Origin: JAISST01 sp050434145
GTDB lineage: Bacteria; Fusobacteriota; Fusobacteriia; Fusobacteriales; Fusobacteriaceae
DNA: 43,775 bases
Assembly (NCBI RefSeq): GCF_050434145.1
Contig: NZ_JBNPVX010000023.1
Location: 1-43,775, forward strand
Direction of reading: 5' to 3'
The translations under genes were made by a program, and so were the position numbers. This document shows, piece after piece, positions 9,074-18,080 of the stretch; position 1 is the stretch's first letter, and each line of letters begins with the position of its first letter. The notes beneath the pieces are model-generated. The model saw only the letters and a list, made by a program, of their open reading frames with translations. It searched no databases and was not told where the DNA came from.

Positions 9074-9970
9074 TTATTGCTTTAGTCTTGGATCTAATGC
9101 ATCTCTCAGCCCATCTCCTAATAAATTAAGTGCAAAAATTGTAATCATTATTGTCACTCCTGGGAAGGTTGTCACCCACCATGCCATTCTGAGATATTGT
9201 CTTCCACCTGACAACATTGCTCCCCATTCTGGAGCTGGTGGTTGAATTCCTAGTCCAATAAAACTCAACCCTGCAGTTGATAAAATAGCACTGGCAACTC
9301 CTAAGGTACCTTGTACTATGACAGGGGCTAAAGAATTTGGGATAATGTGTCTATATATTATTCTAGTATTACTTGCCCCAATGGCTCTAGCTGCTTCTAT
9401 AAACTCTTGATCCTTTATTGTCAATACTGAAGCTCTAACTATCCTTGCATATCTTGGTACTGAGGATATGCTTATGGCTATCATGAGATTTATCATGCTT
9501 GGTCCCAAGGCTGAAACTATTGCTATTGCTAGCAATATACTTGGTACTGCCAGAAAAATATCCATGATACGCATAATAAAATTATCTAATATCCCACCAT
9601 AATATCCAGCTATTGCTCCCAATGCACCACCAAATATGATAGAGAGTGAAACTGATATTATTCCAACTTTTAGTGATACCCGTGCACCATGTATTATCCT
9701 AGCAAATATGTCTCTCCCAAATTCATCAGTACCAAAAATATGCTCTAATGATGGTGCTAATAATCGTCCTTCTGGTAATCTTTGTTTTATAGCTACATTT
9801 TCATAATCAGCAATAAAATTAGCAAAGATTGCTAATAAAATTAAAATAGTCATTATAGCTAATCCTAGCAATGCCATCTTATTTTTTTTCAATCTATTCC
9901 ATACTTCTTTCCACTGACTTCTCTTTTTAGTAGTAGAAAGAACATTTTTATTTTTTTCAATTTTAGTCAT
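9074..9970 (-). CDS. Peptide ABC transporter permease (DppC/OppC family)
   Basis: This 298-residue inner-membrane permease has a cytoplasmic N-terminal segment, a first membrane helix (MALLGLAIMTILILLAIFA), the typical HIFGTDEFGRDIFARIIHGA loop, and five further helices. The EAA-type coupling loop is visible as EAARAIGASNTRIIYRHIIPN, which docks with the ATPases. The C-terminus ends in LLGDGLRDALDPRLKQ, the standard DppC ending. AGGAG precedes the ATG. It lies 15 bases from the first permease gene. Confidence 0.95.
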   Translation of the reverse strand: MTKIEKNKNVLSTTKKRSQWKEVWNRLKKNKMALLGLAIMTILILLAIFANFIADYENVAIKQRLPEGRLLAPSLEHIFGTDEFGRDIFARIIHGARVSLKVGIISVSLSIIFGGALGAIAGYYGGILDNFIMRIMDIFLAVPSILLAIAIVSALGPSMINLMIAISISSVPRYARIVRASVLTIKDQEFIEAARAIGASNTRIIYRHIIPNSLAPVIVQGTLGVASAILSTAGLSFIGLGIQPPAPEWGAMLSGGRQYLRMAWWVTTFPGVTIMITIFALNLLGDGLRDALDPRLKQ

Positions 9971-9985
9971 ATTATATTTCTCCTA

Positions 9986-10912
9986 CTATTTGTATTGTGA
10001 TCTTATTCTTGGGTCAATAAAACCATATAAAATATCTACTGTTAAATTAACAAAACTAAACACTACAGCCAAAAATACTACTGCACCCAATACTGTAGGT
10101 GTATCTTTTTGTCTTATAGCATCTACCATAAATTTTCCAACACCTGGCCATGAAAATACTGACTCTGTCAAAACAGCACCACCTAATAAAGATCCAAACT
10201 GTAATCCCACAACTGTAACTATTGGAATAAGTGCATTTTTCAAGGCATGTTTATATATTACTTTATTTTCTGCTACACCTTTTGCCCGTGCTGTCCGTAT
10301 ATAGTCCTGTCTAATTACTTCAAGCATAGATGATCTTGTCATTCTGGTGATTATAGCTGCTGTTGAAGTTCCCAATGTAACTGCAGGTAATACCAAACTT
10401 TTTAATCCATTAAATCCTCCAGAAGGAAAAATTTTAAATTTTACAGAAAATATTAATATAAGCATTAACCCTTGCCAAAAATTTGGCATTGATACACCTA
10501 ATAAAGCAAGTATCATACTTCCATTGTCTACCACAGAATACTGCTTAGTTGCTGATATAATTCCTATTGGAATACCTACTCCTACTGCTATAATCATCCC
10601 TGCTGTAGCTAGGTACAATGTTGCTGGAAATCTTGAAAATATCTCATCAAATACTACTCTTCCAGTTGCATATGAAGTTCCAAAATCACCTTGTACTGCA
10701 TTAATAACAAATCTTAAATATTGCATAAAAAATGGTTGATCTAATCCCATTCTTCTTCTTAATTCTATTATTGCTTCTTTTGGAGCATTTTCTCCTAACA
10801 TAATTTGTGCTGGGTCTCCTGGTGTCAAAGACATTATTGTAAAAACCAAAAGTGAAACTCCAAGTAGCACAGGAATCAGCATCAACAATCTTTTTACCAC
10901 ATATTTATACAT
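9986..10912 (-). CDS. Peptide ABC transporter permease (DppB/OppB family)
   Basis: This is a six-helix inner-membrane permease that pairs with the DppC-like subunit. It starts MYKYVVKRLLMLIPVLLGVS, the usual DppB opening, and contains LMLGENAPKEAI-type periplasmic sequence, TSYATGRVVFDEI, and an EAA loop RTARAKGVAENKVIYKHALKN. The C-terminus is YGFIDPRIR. A GTG at 10921 would add three residues, but family starts and the GGTGGAG just before the ATG at 10912 favour the ATG, giving 308 residues. It is the second gene of the operon, about 100 bp after the binding-protein gene. Confidence 0.93.
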   Translation of the reverse strand: MYKYVVKRLLMLIPVLLGVSLLVFTIMSLTPGDPAQIMLGENAPKEAIIELRRRMGLDQPFFMQYLRFVINAVQGDFGTSYATGRVVFDEIFSRFPATLYLATAGMIIAVGVGIPIGIISATKQYSVVDNGSMILALLGVSMPNFWQGLMLILIFSVKFKIFPSGGFNGLKSLVLPAVTLGTSTAAIITRMTRSSMLEVIRQDYIRTARAKGVAENKVIYKHALKNALIPIVTVVGLQFGSLLGGAVLTESVFSWPGVGKFMVDAIRQKDTPTVLGAVVFLAVVFSFVNLTVDILYGFIDPRIRSQYK

Positions 10913-11014
10913 ATACTCCACCCCCTATATACATTCTTCCAAAAATGGCTGAAGTTTTTCTGAACCCAGCCATTTTATTTTTTATTTACATTTTATCATA
11001 CCAGTTAATTTTAA

Positions 11015-12532
11015 TTATTTTTTATACTTTACTCCATAAATTCTGTGATGACCTGCTGCACTTAGATGAAAGCCTTCTAGGTTAGCATCAAGCCCTGCAT
11101 TATTTGTAACAAATGCTATTGGATAATTTGGTATTTCTTCTTGAGATAAAACTTGAACTTGAGCATACAATTCTTTTCTTTCATTTTGATCTACAGTATT
11201 TCTTGCTTTTTCTAGCATCTCATCTATTGCAGAATTTGAATAAAACGCTCTATTTCCAGCGCCACCATGATTAGCAGAATGAAGCAATGGAAATAATCCA
11301 TAATCTGCATCACCAGTAACTGTTGACCAACCTAATATAAACATTTCATGATTTCCTTTTTCTGTTCCATCCAAGAATGCTCCCCATTCTATCGTTTCTA
11401 CAGCAAGTTCTATTCCTACTTCTTTTAATTGCCCTTGTAAAATAACTGCAATGTCTTGTCTTATTTTATTGTCATTTACCCATATTTTACATTTAAATCC
11501 TTTATCAAGATTTAATTCTTTTAATAATGCTTTTGATTTTTCAATATCCTTCTTCCAGAATTTTGCATTAGGATTATACCCAAATACTTTAGGACCTATG
11601 AGTGAGTTTGCAGGTTCTGCTGCTCCTTCGAATACAACATCAACTATTGTTTTGATGTCAATTGCATAGGCAACAGCTTGTCTAAACTTTTCATTATCAA
11701 AAGGTGCTTTTTTTGTGTTAAAACCAAGATAAGTCATTGAATATGCTGGCTCTTGCAATAATACAAATTTCTCATCTTCTTTTATTCTTACTTTATCAAT
11801 TGGATCTAAATCATATGCTATTTGCACTTCTCCAGTCTCTAGTGCAATAGCTCTCACTGGGTTTTCTGATATATTTCTAATAATAGCATTTTTTATTTCT
11901 GGGGCACCTTTAAAGTAATCACTAAATGCTTCCAAAGTAATACTATCCCCACTTCTCCAAGATACAAATTTATATGGTCCAGTGCCCACAGGGTTTTGTC
12001 CATATTTATCTCCTTTTTCGTTTACAGCTTTTTCATTTAATATAGATGCTGCTGTATGTGAAAGATGACTTAACAGTGCCCCAAATGGCTTTTCTGTCTT
12101 TATAACAACTGTATAGTCATCAGGAGTTTCTACAGATACAATTGAATCTATGATATGCTTTACTGTAGGAGAGTTTTTCATTCTCTCAAATGTAAATTTT
12201 ACATCACTACTTTTCAATTCTTCCCCATTATGGAATTTAACTCCCTTTCTTAATTTAAATATTGTAGTTAGATTATCTGGTTGTTCCCATGACTCTGCAA
12301 GTGACCCTTGAATTGTCAGATCATTTCCTTGTTCTACCAACCTATCATATATTTGACAATTTACTCTTGATGATGGTTGATCATTAGTTGCATGCGGATC
12401 TAATGACTTTGCATCTGCTCCTTGGGCTACTATTAATGTATCCTTAGGTGCAGCTTGGATTTCATTTGTTGCTAATAAAGATAAACTTGCGGTCAGTAAT
12501 AAAGTACTAAAAACTTTTAAAAAATTTTTCAT
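11015..12532 (-). CDS. Periplasmic peptide-binding protein of the ABC importer (SBP family 5)
   Basis: This 505-residue protein is the solute receptor of the importer. The N-terminal signal peptide (MKNFLKVFSTLLLTASLSLL, cut after IQA near residue 27) has no lipobox cysteine, so it should be free in a periplasm, as expected for a diderm. Family 5 landmarks are visible: GADAKSLDPHATND, SWEQPDNLTTIFKLRKGVKF, HNGEELKSSDVKFTFER, NPVGTGPYKFVSW and RQAVAYAIDIKTIV. The closest relatives in style are the DppA and GsiB groups; di- or oligopeptides, or glutathione-like compounds, are possible ligands. It heads the operon of two permeases and two ATPases. AGGAGG precedes its ATG. Confidence 0.94.
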   Translation of the reverse strand: MKNFLKVFSTLLLTASLSLLATNEIQAAPKDTLIVAQGADAKSLDPHATNDQPSSRVNCQIYDRLVEQGNDLTIQGSLAESWEQPDNLTTIFKLRKGVKFHNGEELKSSDVKFTFERMKNSPTVKHIIDSIVSVETPDDYTVVIKTEKPFGALLSHLSHTAASILNEKAVNEKGDKYGQNPVGTGPYKFVSWRSGDSITLEAFSDYFKGAPEIKNAIIRNISENPVRAIALETGEVQIAYDLDPIDKVRIKEDEKFVLLQEPAYSMTYLGFNTKKAPFDNEKFRQAVAYAIDIKTIVDVVFEGAAEPANSLIGPKVFGYNPNAKFWKKDIEKSKALLKELNLDKGFKCKIWVNDNKIRQDIAVILQGQLKEVGIELAVETIEWGAFLDGTEKGNHEMFILGWSTVTGDADYGLFPLLHSANHGGAGNRAFYSNSAIDEMLEKARNTVDQNERKELYAQVQVLSQEEIPNYPIAFVTNNAGLDANLEGFHLSAAGHHRIYGVKYKK

Positions 12533-12557
12533 GAAACCTCCTATTTATTCATTTTAT

Positions 12558-12582
12558 TTTTAAGTTGTTATTGAACTATTTT
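12558..12582 (-). promoter_or_regulatory. Motif shared with the amidohydrolase gene, importer-operon copy
   Basis: On the plus strand it reads TTTTAAGTTGTTA, TTG, then AACTATTTT. It matches the copy at 6668-6692 at 22 of 25 bases and starts 26 bases before the binding-protein ATG, the same distance as before the amidohydrolase gene. The whole gap to the upstream gene is only 66 bp. An AT-rich TATAAA-like sequence upstream on the minus strand could be the -10 box. The equal placement suggests a shared operator or leader-binding site. Confidence 0.55.
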
Positions 12583-12598
12583 ATATTTTATAACTATT

Positions 12599-13825
12599 TC
12601 ATTGGGTTTTAGTATAAATCTTTGACCCAATATATGATGTCAGAGGTACTGCTACTAGAATACCTATACTTCCACAAAATGCTCTTAATATATCTACTAC
12701 TACACTTTCAAAGTTTAGTATTCTTATAATAGGATATTGCTCACTTTGAAGTGTAAGTAGCATATTGGTAGCTAGACTACTTCCAATATAAGCAAGAACA
12801 AGGGTATTGACCATAGTTCCGATTACATCTCCACCAATATTCATTCCAGACATAAATAATTCTTTTGCTGTAATACTAGGTTTTTGCTCACGAAGCTCAT
12901 TAAGTGCAGAAGAAATTGACATGGCAATATCCATTACTGCTCCCATACTACCAATAATTACTCCACATGAAATGACTTCTTTAAAATCTATATTCTTAAC
13001 TTGTTCTGAGTAACTTACTACATAATTTAATATATCTGTGGTAACATAACCAGTGAGTCTCATTTTATATACAAATATATATGACAATATTCCAGCTATG
13101 GTGACCCCACCTACAGATCCAATAATTGCTATGGTTCCTTTTCTTTCAATTCCAAAACCTTTTCCTTTTCTTTTGAAACCAGTCATTAAAAAAATTGTAA
13201 CAACAGATGAAAAAATTGCAGTAATTACAGCACCACGGATCGGAGATGCTAATATTTTTCCAATTATATGCCCTAATTCAATTCCAATAGTAACATCTGA
13301 GGAAGGAAATTTTAATTCTCTAAAACCAATATAAAAATCTATAGGAACACCCACTATAGCAGGTATAAAGAATTTATATATAAATACCACTACTAATAAA
13401 AGGGCAATTATTCCTTTCAAACCTTTTGTCCGTGCAAATATTAATGTGCATGCTACAAATATTCCCACCAACCAAAGAGTATAATTTCGTCTATCAATAT
13501 CTGCAATCTCAAAAGATATCTCTTCATTGCCATCATCTAAATCTGCAGTGTTATAATACAACACAACATTATCCCCAACTCTCACATCCATATTATATGT
13601 CTCTGTTGTAAATACGGTAAAATCAACAGGGACAATTTCTGATTTATATTCTCCACTTAATACTTTTACCCTTAATTGTCTTATTTCTTTTATTTCTTCT
13701 TCTCCATCTTCTGGAGATAGTACCTTTTCTATTTGCAATACTTTTCCTTTTACATATGCTTCACTACTGTATGTTAAGACAGAGAACATGAGCATTGCAC
13801 ATAATATTATCAAAAATTTTTTCAC
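12599..13825 (-). CDS. YibE/F family membrane protein
   Basis: This 408-residue protein has a signal-like first helix (MKKFLIILCAMLMFSVLTYS) and an extracytoplasmic beta-rich region of about 100 residues. Seven or so membrane helices follow, starting near NYTLWLVGIFVACTLIFART. Segments typical of YibE/F are TKGLKGIIALLLVVVFIYKF, GGVTIAGILSYIF, ISCGVIIGSMGAVMDIAMSI, MSGMNIGGDVIGTMVNTLVL and RAFCGSIGILVAVPLTS. The molecular function of the family is not established. The start is a GTG at 13825 with a weak GGGGGA site 6-7 bases upstream. It follows the rpsO terminator, so it probably has its own promoter. Confidence 0.9.
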   Translation of the reverse strand: MKKFLIILCAMLMFSVLTYSSEAYVKGKVLQIEKVLSPEDGEEEIKEIRQLRVKVLSGEYKSEIVPVDFTVFTTETYNMDVRVGDNVVLYYNTADLDDGNEEISFEIADIDRRNYTLWLVGIFVACTLIFARTKGLKGIIALLLVVVFIYKFFIPAIVGVPIDFYIGFRELKFPSSDVTIGIELGHIIGKILASPIRGAVITAIFSSVVTIFLMTGFKRKGKGFGIERKGTIAIIGSVGGVTIAGILSYIFVYKMRLTGYVTTDILNYVVSYSEQVKNIDFKEVISCGVIIGSMGAVMDIAMSISSALNELREQKPSITAKELFMSGMNIGGDVIGTMVNTLVLAYIGSSLATNMLLTLQSEQYPIIRILNFESVVVDILRAFCGSIGILVAVPLTSYIGSKIYTKTQ

Positions 13826-13861
13826 TCTTTTCCCCCAAAACTACATCATAATTTTAAAAAT

Positions 13862-13912
13862 AGAAAACAACCTATGGAACTAAAAGTTTTTATACTCATT
13901 CTTCCATAGGTT
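13862..13912 (-). terminator. Rho-independent terminator after rpsO
   Basis: AACCTATGGAA (13869-13879) and TTCCATAGGTT (13902-13912) form a perfect 11-bp stem with a 22-base loop. On the minus strand the stem is followed by GTTTTCTATTTTT. It begins 8 bases after the rpsO stop. Confidence 0.8.
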
Positions 13913-13920
13913 TGATTCAC

Positions 13921-14184
13921 TTATTTTCTTATTCCTAATCTTGCTATCAAGTTTCTATATCCATCCAAATCTTTTTTAGTTAGATATTTCAATAATCTTT
14001 TTCTTTGACCAACCATTTTTAGCAATCCTAGTCTTGAATGGAAGTCTTTTTTATGAGTTCTTAAGTGATCTGTAAGATGATTTATTTTTTCAGTAAGCAG
14101 TGCTATTTGCACTTCGGTAGATCCTGTGTCTCCTTCAAATTTTCCAAACTCTTTGATTATTTCTACTTTACTTCTCATAGCCAT
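13921..14184 (-). CDS. rpsO: 30S ribosomal protein S15
   Basis: This 87-residue protein is full length for S15. It contains the diagnostic segments GDTGSTEVQIALLTEKINHL, HLRTHKKDFHSRLGLL and GQRKRLLKYLTKKD. S15 binds the central domain of 16S rRNA early in assembly of the 30S platform. AGGAGG (14192-14197) lies 7 bases before the ATG. It is followed by a strong terminator and preceded by a leader that can base-pair with its own ribosome binding site. Confidence 0.98.
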   Translation of the reverse strand: MAMRSKVEIIKEFGKFEGDTGSTEVQIALLTEKINHLTDHLRTHKKDFHSRLGLLKMVGQRKRLLKYLTKKDLDGYRNLIARLGIRK

Positions 14185-14253
14185 TTTGTTTCCTCCTAAT
14201 TTCTATATTATCTAAGCCAAGTAATAGGAGGCTAACCCCAAAACATAGCTTAA
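14185..14253 (-). promoter_or_regulatory. rpsO leader with anti-Shine-Dalgarno, putative S15 autoregulatory element
   Basis: In the minus-strand RNA, CCUCCUA (from 14231-14225) is a perfect 7-base complement of the UAGGAGG that contains the rpsO Shine-Dalgarno (14198-14192), with 26 bases between them. Other short pairings are possible in the leader: UAAGC with GCUUA, and AGCC with GGCU. They compete with or stack on this helix. S15 is known to repress its own translation through leader structures in several bacteria, and these leaders differ in fold between phyla. That this leader does the same is an inference. Confidence 0.55.
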
Positions 14254-14327
14254 ATTACTTTTTTATTTTAACATATTTAAAATATTTATTCAAGTAAATA
14301 TTTGTTTATGTTATATGCAAATGCTAT

Positions 14328-16571
14328 TTATTCAATGTCTGGCAACTTTTCTCCACGCATAATTGCTTCAAATTCTTCTCTATTAATTGTATCTTTTTCT
14401 AATAGAGCTAATGCCAATGCTTCTAGTTCTGTTTTATGATTCTTTAATATAGCCAAACTTTTTTGGTAACAATCATTGATAATATTTCTGATTTCATCAT
14501 CAATTTCTTTACCAGTTATATCACTATATAATTTTGATTGAAACATATCACCTTGTTGAGTATTATCCAATAATAGTGGTCCAAACTTGTCTGTCATTCC
14601 AAGTTTTGTTACCATTGCATGAACCATTCCTGTAGCTGTCTGAATATCTCCTGATGCACCTGTTGATATATCACCAAAGATTATTTCTTCTGCTGCTCTT
14701 CCACCCAAAGTTGATATGATATCATTTATGTATTCACTTTTTAACTTATATGTTCTTTCTTCTTTTTCATCAGGTAAGAACATTGTATAGCCACCTGTAA
14801 ATCCTCTTGGCACAATAGTTACTTTATAAACAGGTGAAGTATCAGGTAAAAAGTAAATCAAAACTGCATGTCCTGCTTCATGATAAGCAGTTATTTTTCT
14901 TTCTTTTTCCCCTATTACCTTTGATTTTTTAGCTGGTCCCATTTCTGCCTTTTCTGTTGCTTCTTGTAAATCTTCCATTGTGATTTCTTTTCTGCCAGCT
15001 CTTGCAGCTAATATTGCAGCTTCATTTAATAAGTTAGCCAAATCTGCTCCTGCTAATCCTGCCGTTTGCTTTGCAATTGCTTTAAAATCTATATCAGGAC
15101 CTATTTTTTTCCCTTTTGAATGAACTTTTAATATGGCTTCTCTTCCATTTCTATCTGGCATATCTATATATACACGTCTATCAAATCTTCCAGGTCTTAA
15201 TAATGCTTTATCTAATACATCAGGTCTATTAGTAGCTGCTAACACTATTATAGTCTCTTCATTACCAAATCCATCCATTTCAACTAGCATTTGGTTCAAT
15301 GTTTGTTCTCTTTCATCATTTCCGCCACCAGAGCCAGTACCTCTTTTTCTTCCTACAGCATCTATTTCATCTATAAATATAATGCATGGTGCACTTTTAC
15401 GTGCTTTATTAAATAAATCTCTTACTCTTGAAGCTCCTACTCCGACAAACATTTCTACAAATTCAGACCCAGACATACTAAAAAATGGTACTTTAGCTTC
15501 TCCTGCTACTGCTTTTGCTAGTAATGTCTTACCTGTACCAGGTGGTCCCAAAAGTAAAACTCCCTTTGGTATTTTTGCGCCTACTTTTCTGAATTTTTCA
15601 GGTTGTTTTAAGAATTCTACTACTTCTTCCAATTCTTTTTTTGATTCTGCTATTCCAGCAACATCTTTGAATGTAACTTTGGAAATATTCTCTCCATCTT
15701 TAGTTTTAGATTTCCCCATATTGAATATTTGAGGTCCACCACCACTTCCTTTATTCATTCTGTTCAGCATGAAAATCCATATTCCTATCATGAATAAAAA
15801 TGGTAATGATGAGCTAATCATACTCATCAATAGACTTGGCTCATCTGGTGCAATAGCTGTTAATTGAACATTTTTTTCAGTCAATATAGACATAATATTA
15901 GGGTCATGACCAATTCTTAATGTAATCATTCTAGTTTTATAAGTAATTTCCCCTTGTTTTTTGGAATTTGACTTTTCAATATTTTTATTTTTTCCTTCTG
16001 GGACTGTACCATCAGCATTATCTGATGCTATTGTTGTGGCATGTGTGAGATATCCTATTAACTCTCCACTTTTTTCTTCAACTCTTACTATTTCACCATT
16101 CTTTATTTTATTTACAAATTCGCTATATCCTAACTCATTAGAATTTGAATCTTTAGCAGCAGGTCTGACATTAAAAATAGCAAAAATAATGACTAACAGA
16201 CCTATAAGTACTAACATATTCTTGAAATTTATTCCTCCAAACCCACCATTGTTTGGTTTTTTATCAGATTTTTTCTCTTCTTCTGCTTTTATTTTATACT
16301 TTAATATTTCAATTTGTTTTTCTCTTGAAGTTTTTTTTCTCTCTATCTCTTCTGATTTTGAAGAATTTTCCTCCTTACTTTTAGTTTCTTTTTTTTCTGA
16401 TTCCTTTCCATCTATTTCCTCATTTTCTAATTCTTTATTCTCATTTTGTGGCTTTTCTTTATCATCTTTATCTAAATCCTGATTTTCATCTTTTTCGGTG
16501 TCATTAACTTTTGGTTTATCTTCAAGATTCTTGTCTTTATCTTCTTTATTAAAATGATTATTATCCATCAT
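14328..16571 (-). CDS. ftsH: ATP-dependent zinc metalloprotease FtsH
   Basis: This membrane-anchored AAA+ protease degrades unneeded or damaged membrane and cytosolic proteins. It is 747 residues, about 100 longer than most FtsH proteins, because it begins with an extension of about 110 residues that is almost entirely K, E, D, N and S. Membrane helices are at about 117-135 and 250-270. Walker A is GPPGTGKT (342-349) and Walker B IIFIDEID (397-404). The second region of homology is ATNRPDVLD, and the zinc site is HEAGH (564-568). The first of two ATGs has GGAGG 6 bases upstream, and the tilS stop codon directly abuts this ATG, so the two genes are translationally linked. Confidence 0.98.
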   Translation of the reverse strand: MMDNNHFNKEDKDKNLEDKPKVNDTEKDENQDLDKDDKEKPQNENKELENEEIDGKESEKKETKSKEENSSKSEEIERKKTSREKQIEILKYKIKAEEEKKSDKKPNNGGFGGINFKNMLVLIGLLVIIFAIFNVRPAAKDSNSNELGYSEFVNKIKNGEIVRVEEKSGELIGYLTHATTIASDNADGTVPEGKNKNIEKSNSKKQGEITYKTRMITLRIGHDPNIMSILTEKNVQLTAIAPDEPSLLMSMISSSLPFLFMIGIWIFMLNRMNKGSGGGPQIFNMGKSKTKDGENISKVTFKDVAGIAESKKELEEVVEFLKQPEKFRKVGAKIPKGVLLLGPPGTGKTLLAKAVAGEAKVPFFSMSGSEFVEMFVGVGASRVRDLFNKARKSAPCIIFIDEIDAVGRKRGTGSGGGNDEREQTLNQMLVEMDGFGNEETIIVLAATNRPDVLDKALLRPGRFDRRVYIDMPDRNGREAILKVHSKGKKIGPDIDFKAIAKQTAGLAGADLANLLNEAAILAARAGRKEITMEDLQEATEKAEMGPAKKSKVIGEKERKITAYHEAGHAVLIYFLPDTSPVYKVTIVPRGFTGGYTMFLPDEKEERTYKLKSEYINDIISTLGGRAAEEIIFGDISTGASGDIQTATGMVHAMVTKLGMTDKFGPLLLDNTQQGDMFQSKLYSDITGKEIDDEIRNIINDCYQKSLAILKNHKTELEALALALLEKDTINREEFEAIMRGEKLPDIE

Positions 16572-17960
16572 TTATATCCTCCTTACTGTAAGTTTTATAT
16601 TTTTAGATTTGCTCTGTTTTTCTTCATTACCAGATGAATATTTAAATATTTGACTTTTCTTTACTCCCACTACCCATACAATTTCATCTTTGTAGGTTAT
16701 AAGTGGTATCAAACCTCTCTCATCTCTGGGTATTTTTTCATTGATAAAAATTTCTTTTAATTTTTTTGCAGAACTCATTCCAATTGGAACAATCTTATCT
16801 CCTTCTCTTTTATATCTTACATGCAAAAGCTCATCAATTCTTATATTTGTATAAAAAACATTTTTCTCATTATGATTTACATGATTGTCGTCATATGAAT
16901 CAGCATTAATTTCATAATCTCCAATCAATATTTTTCTATTAACTTTTACATCTATATCTATATCATTAATGCCTTCTTTTTGTTTTTCTTTACTTAAAAG
17001 AAGACTCTTGTTTTCAATTGACAAATAATTATAATTTTTAATAATTATATATTCTTTATTTAAATCTATTTTTTTTGTACCATTTTTTAAAAGAATTTCT
17101 TGAATATTATCTAGTTTTTTTCTATTAAGTGAAATTTTTTTTACTTGTGAATAAATATAGTCTCTTATTATTTTTTTTTGAATAAATTCAGGTTCATCTA
17201 ATATTTTCTTCAATATTAACTTTTTCTTGTATTCATCTAAATAACTGTCTAATTTCACTTGTGTCTGATTATTTACTACTCTTATTTCTTCTATTAACGA
17301 AAATACTTTTTCTTTGAATTGATTATTGTATTTTTTCTCAATAAATGGTATCAACTCCAGTCTAATACTATTACGAGTATAGTCACTGTGAAAGTTGCTG
17401 TCATCAACACAGTATTTAATGTTAAAATTGTTTAGATAATCTAATATGTTTTTTTTATACACATTAGAAATCGGCCGTATATAATCTTCTCTTGATAGAA
17501 TTCCATTTAACCCATCTAGTGATGTCCCTCTGATCATTCTAAATAAAAAGGTTTCTATCTGATCATCTTTATTGTGGGCTAACGCAATTTTATTGTAATT
17601 ATTATTTTTTAGTATTGTATTGAAAAACTTATATCTTTCATTTCGCCCAGCTTCTTCTATTGTGATTTTTTTCATGTGTGCAATTTTTTTTACATCAATT
17701 TTTATAGTATAAACATTGATGTTATTGTCTTTACCATATTTTTTTGCAAATTCTTCATCAGCATTTGCAGCCTCTCCCCTCAGCATATGATTTACATGTG
17801 CTAATGAAAAAGTAAAAGGAGTAATTTTTTGAAACTCCTTTAAAAGTTCTGTTAAAAATACTGAATCTGGCCCACCAGAAAAGGCAACCAAAATTTTATC
17901 ATTTTCTTTTATAAGATTTGATAGGTCACTAATTTTTAAAAGGTTTTTTAATAATATCAT
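16572..17960 (-). CDS. tilS: tRNA(Ile)-lysidine synthetase TilS
   Basis: TilS attaches lysine to C34 of tRNA-Ile(CAU) so that it reads AUA, an essential step in an AT-rich genome. The 462-residue protein has the PP-loop ATP-binding motif SGGPDS at 28-33. LAHVNHMLRGEAA and ALAHNKDDQIETFLFRMIRG follow, then the ISREDYIRPI-like segment and YTRNSIRLELIPF, all typical of TilS. The C-terminal substrate-binding domain includes LHVRYKREGDKI, SSAKKLKEIFINEKIPRDER and IVWVVGVK. It lies between mltG and ftsH; a tilS-ftsH pairing is common in bacteria. A GAGGT ribosome binding site precedes the ATG. Confidence 0.97.
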   Translation of the reverse strand: MILLKNLLKISDLSNLIKENDKILVAFSGGPDSVFLTELLKEFQKITPFTFSLAHVNHMLRGEAANADEEFAKKYGKDNNINVYTIKIDVKKIAHMKKITIEEAGRNERYKFFNTILKNNNYNKIALAHNKDDQIETFLFRMIRGTSLDGLNGILSREDYIRPISNVYKKNILDYLNNFNIKYCVDDSNFHSDYTRNSIRLELIPFIEKKYNNQFKEKVFSLIEEIRVVNNQTQVKLDSYLDEYKKKLILKKILDEPEFIQKKIIRDYIYSQVKKISLNRKKLDNIQEILLKNGTKKIDLNKEYIIIKNYNYLSIENKSLLLSKEKQKEGINDIDIDVKVNRKILIGDYEINADSYDDNHVNHNEKNVFYTNIRIDELLHVRYKREGDKIVPIGMSSAKKLKEIFINEKIPRDERGLIPLITYKDEIVWVVGVKKSQIFKYSSGNEEKQSKSKNIKLTVRRI

Positions 17961-18080
17961 TTTTACCTCATAATTGTGCTTTTTATTATACCTTATTCTC
18001 TCTTCTTTTTCAAATTATTTTTTGAAATACTGCTATTCCACATAAACCAAATTATTTTCAAATTATACTTTACTTATTTC

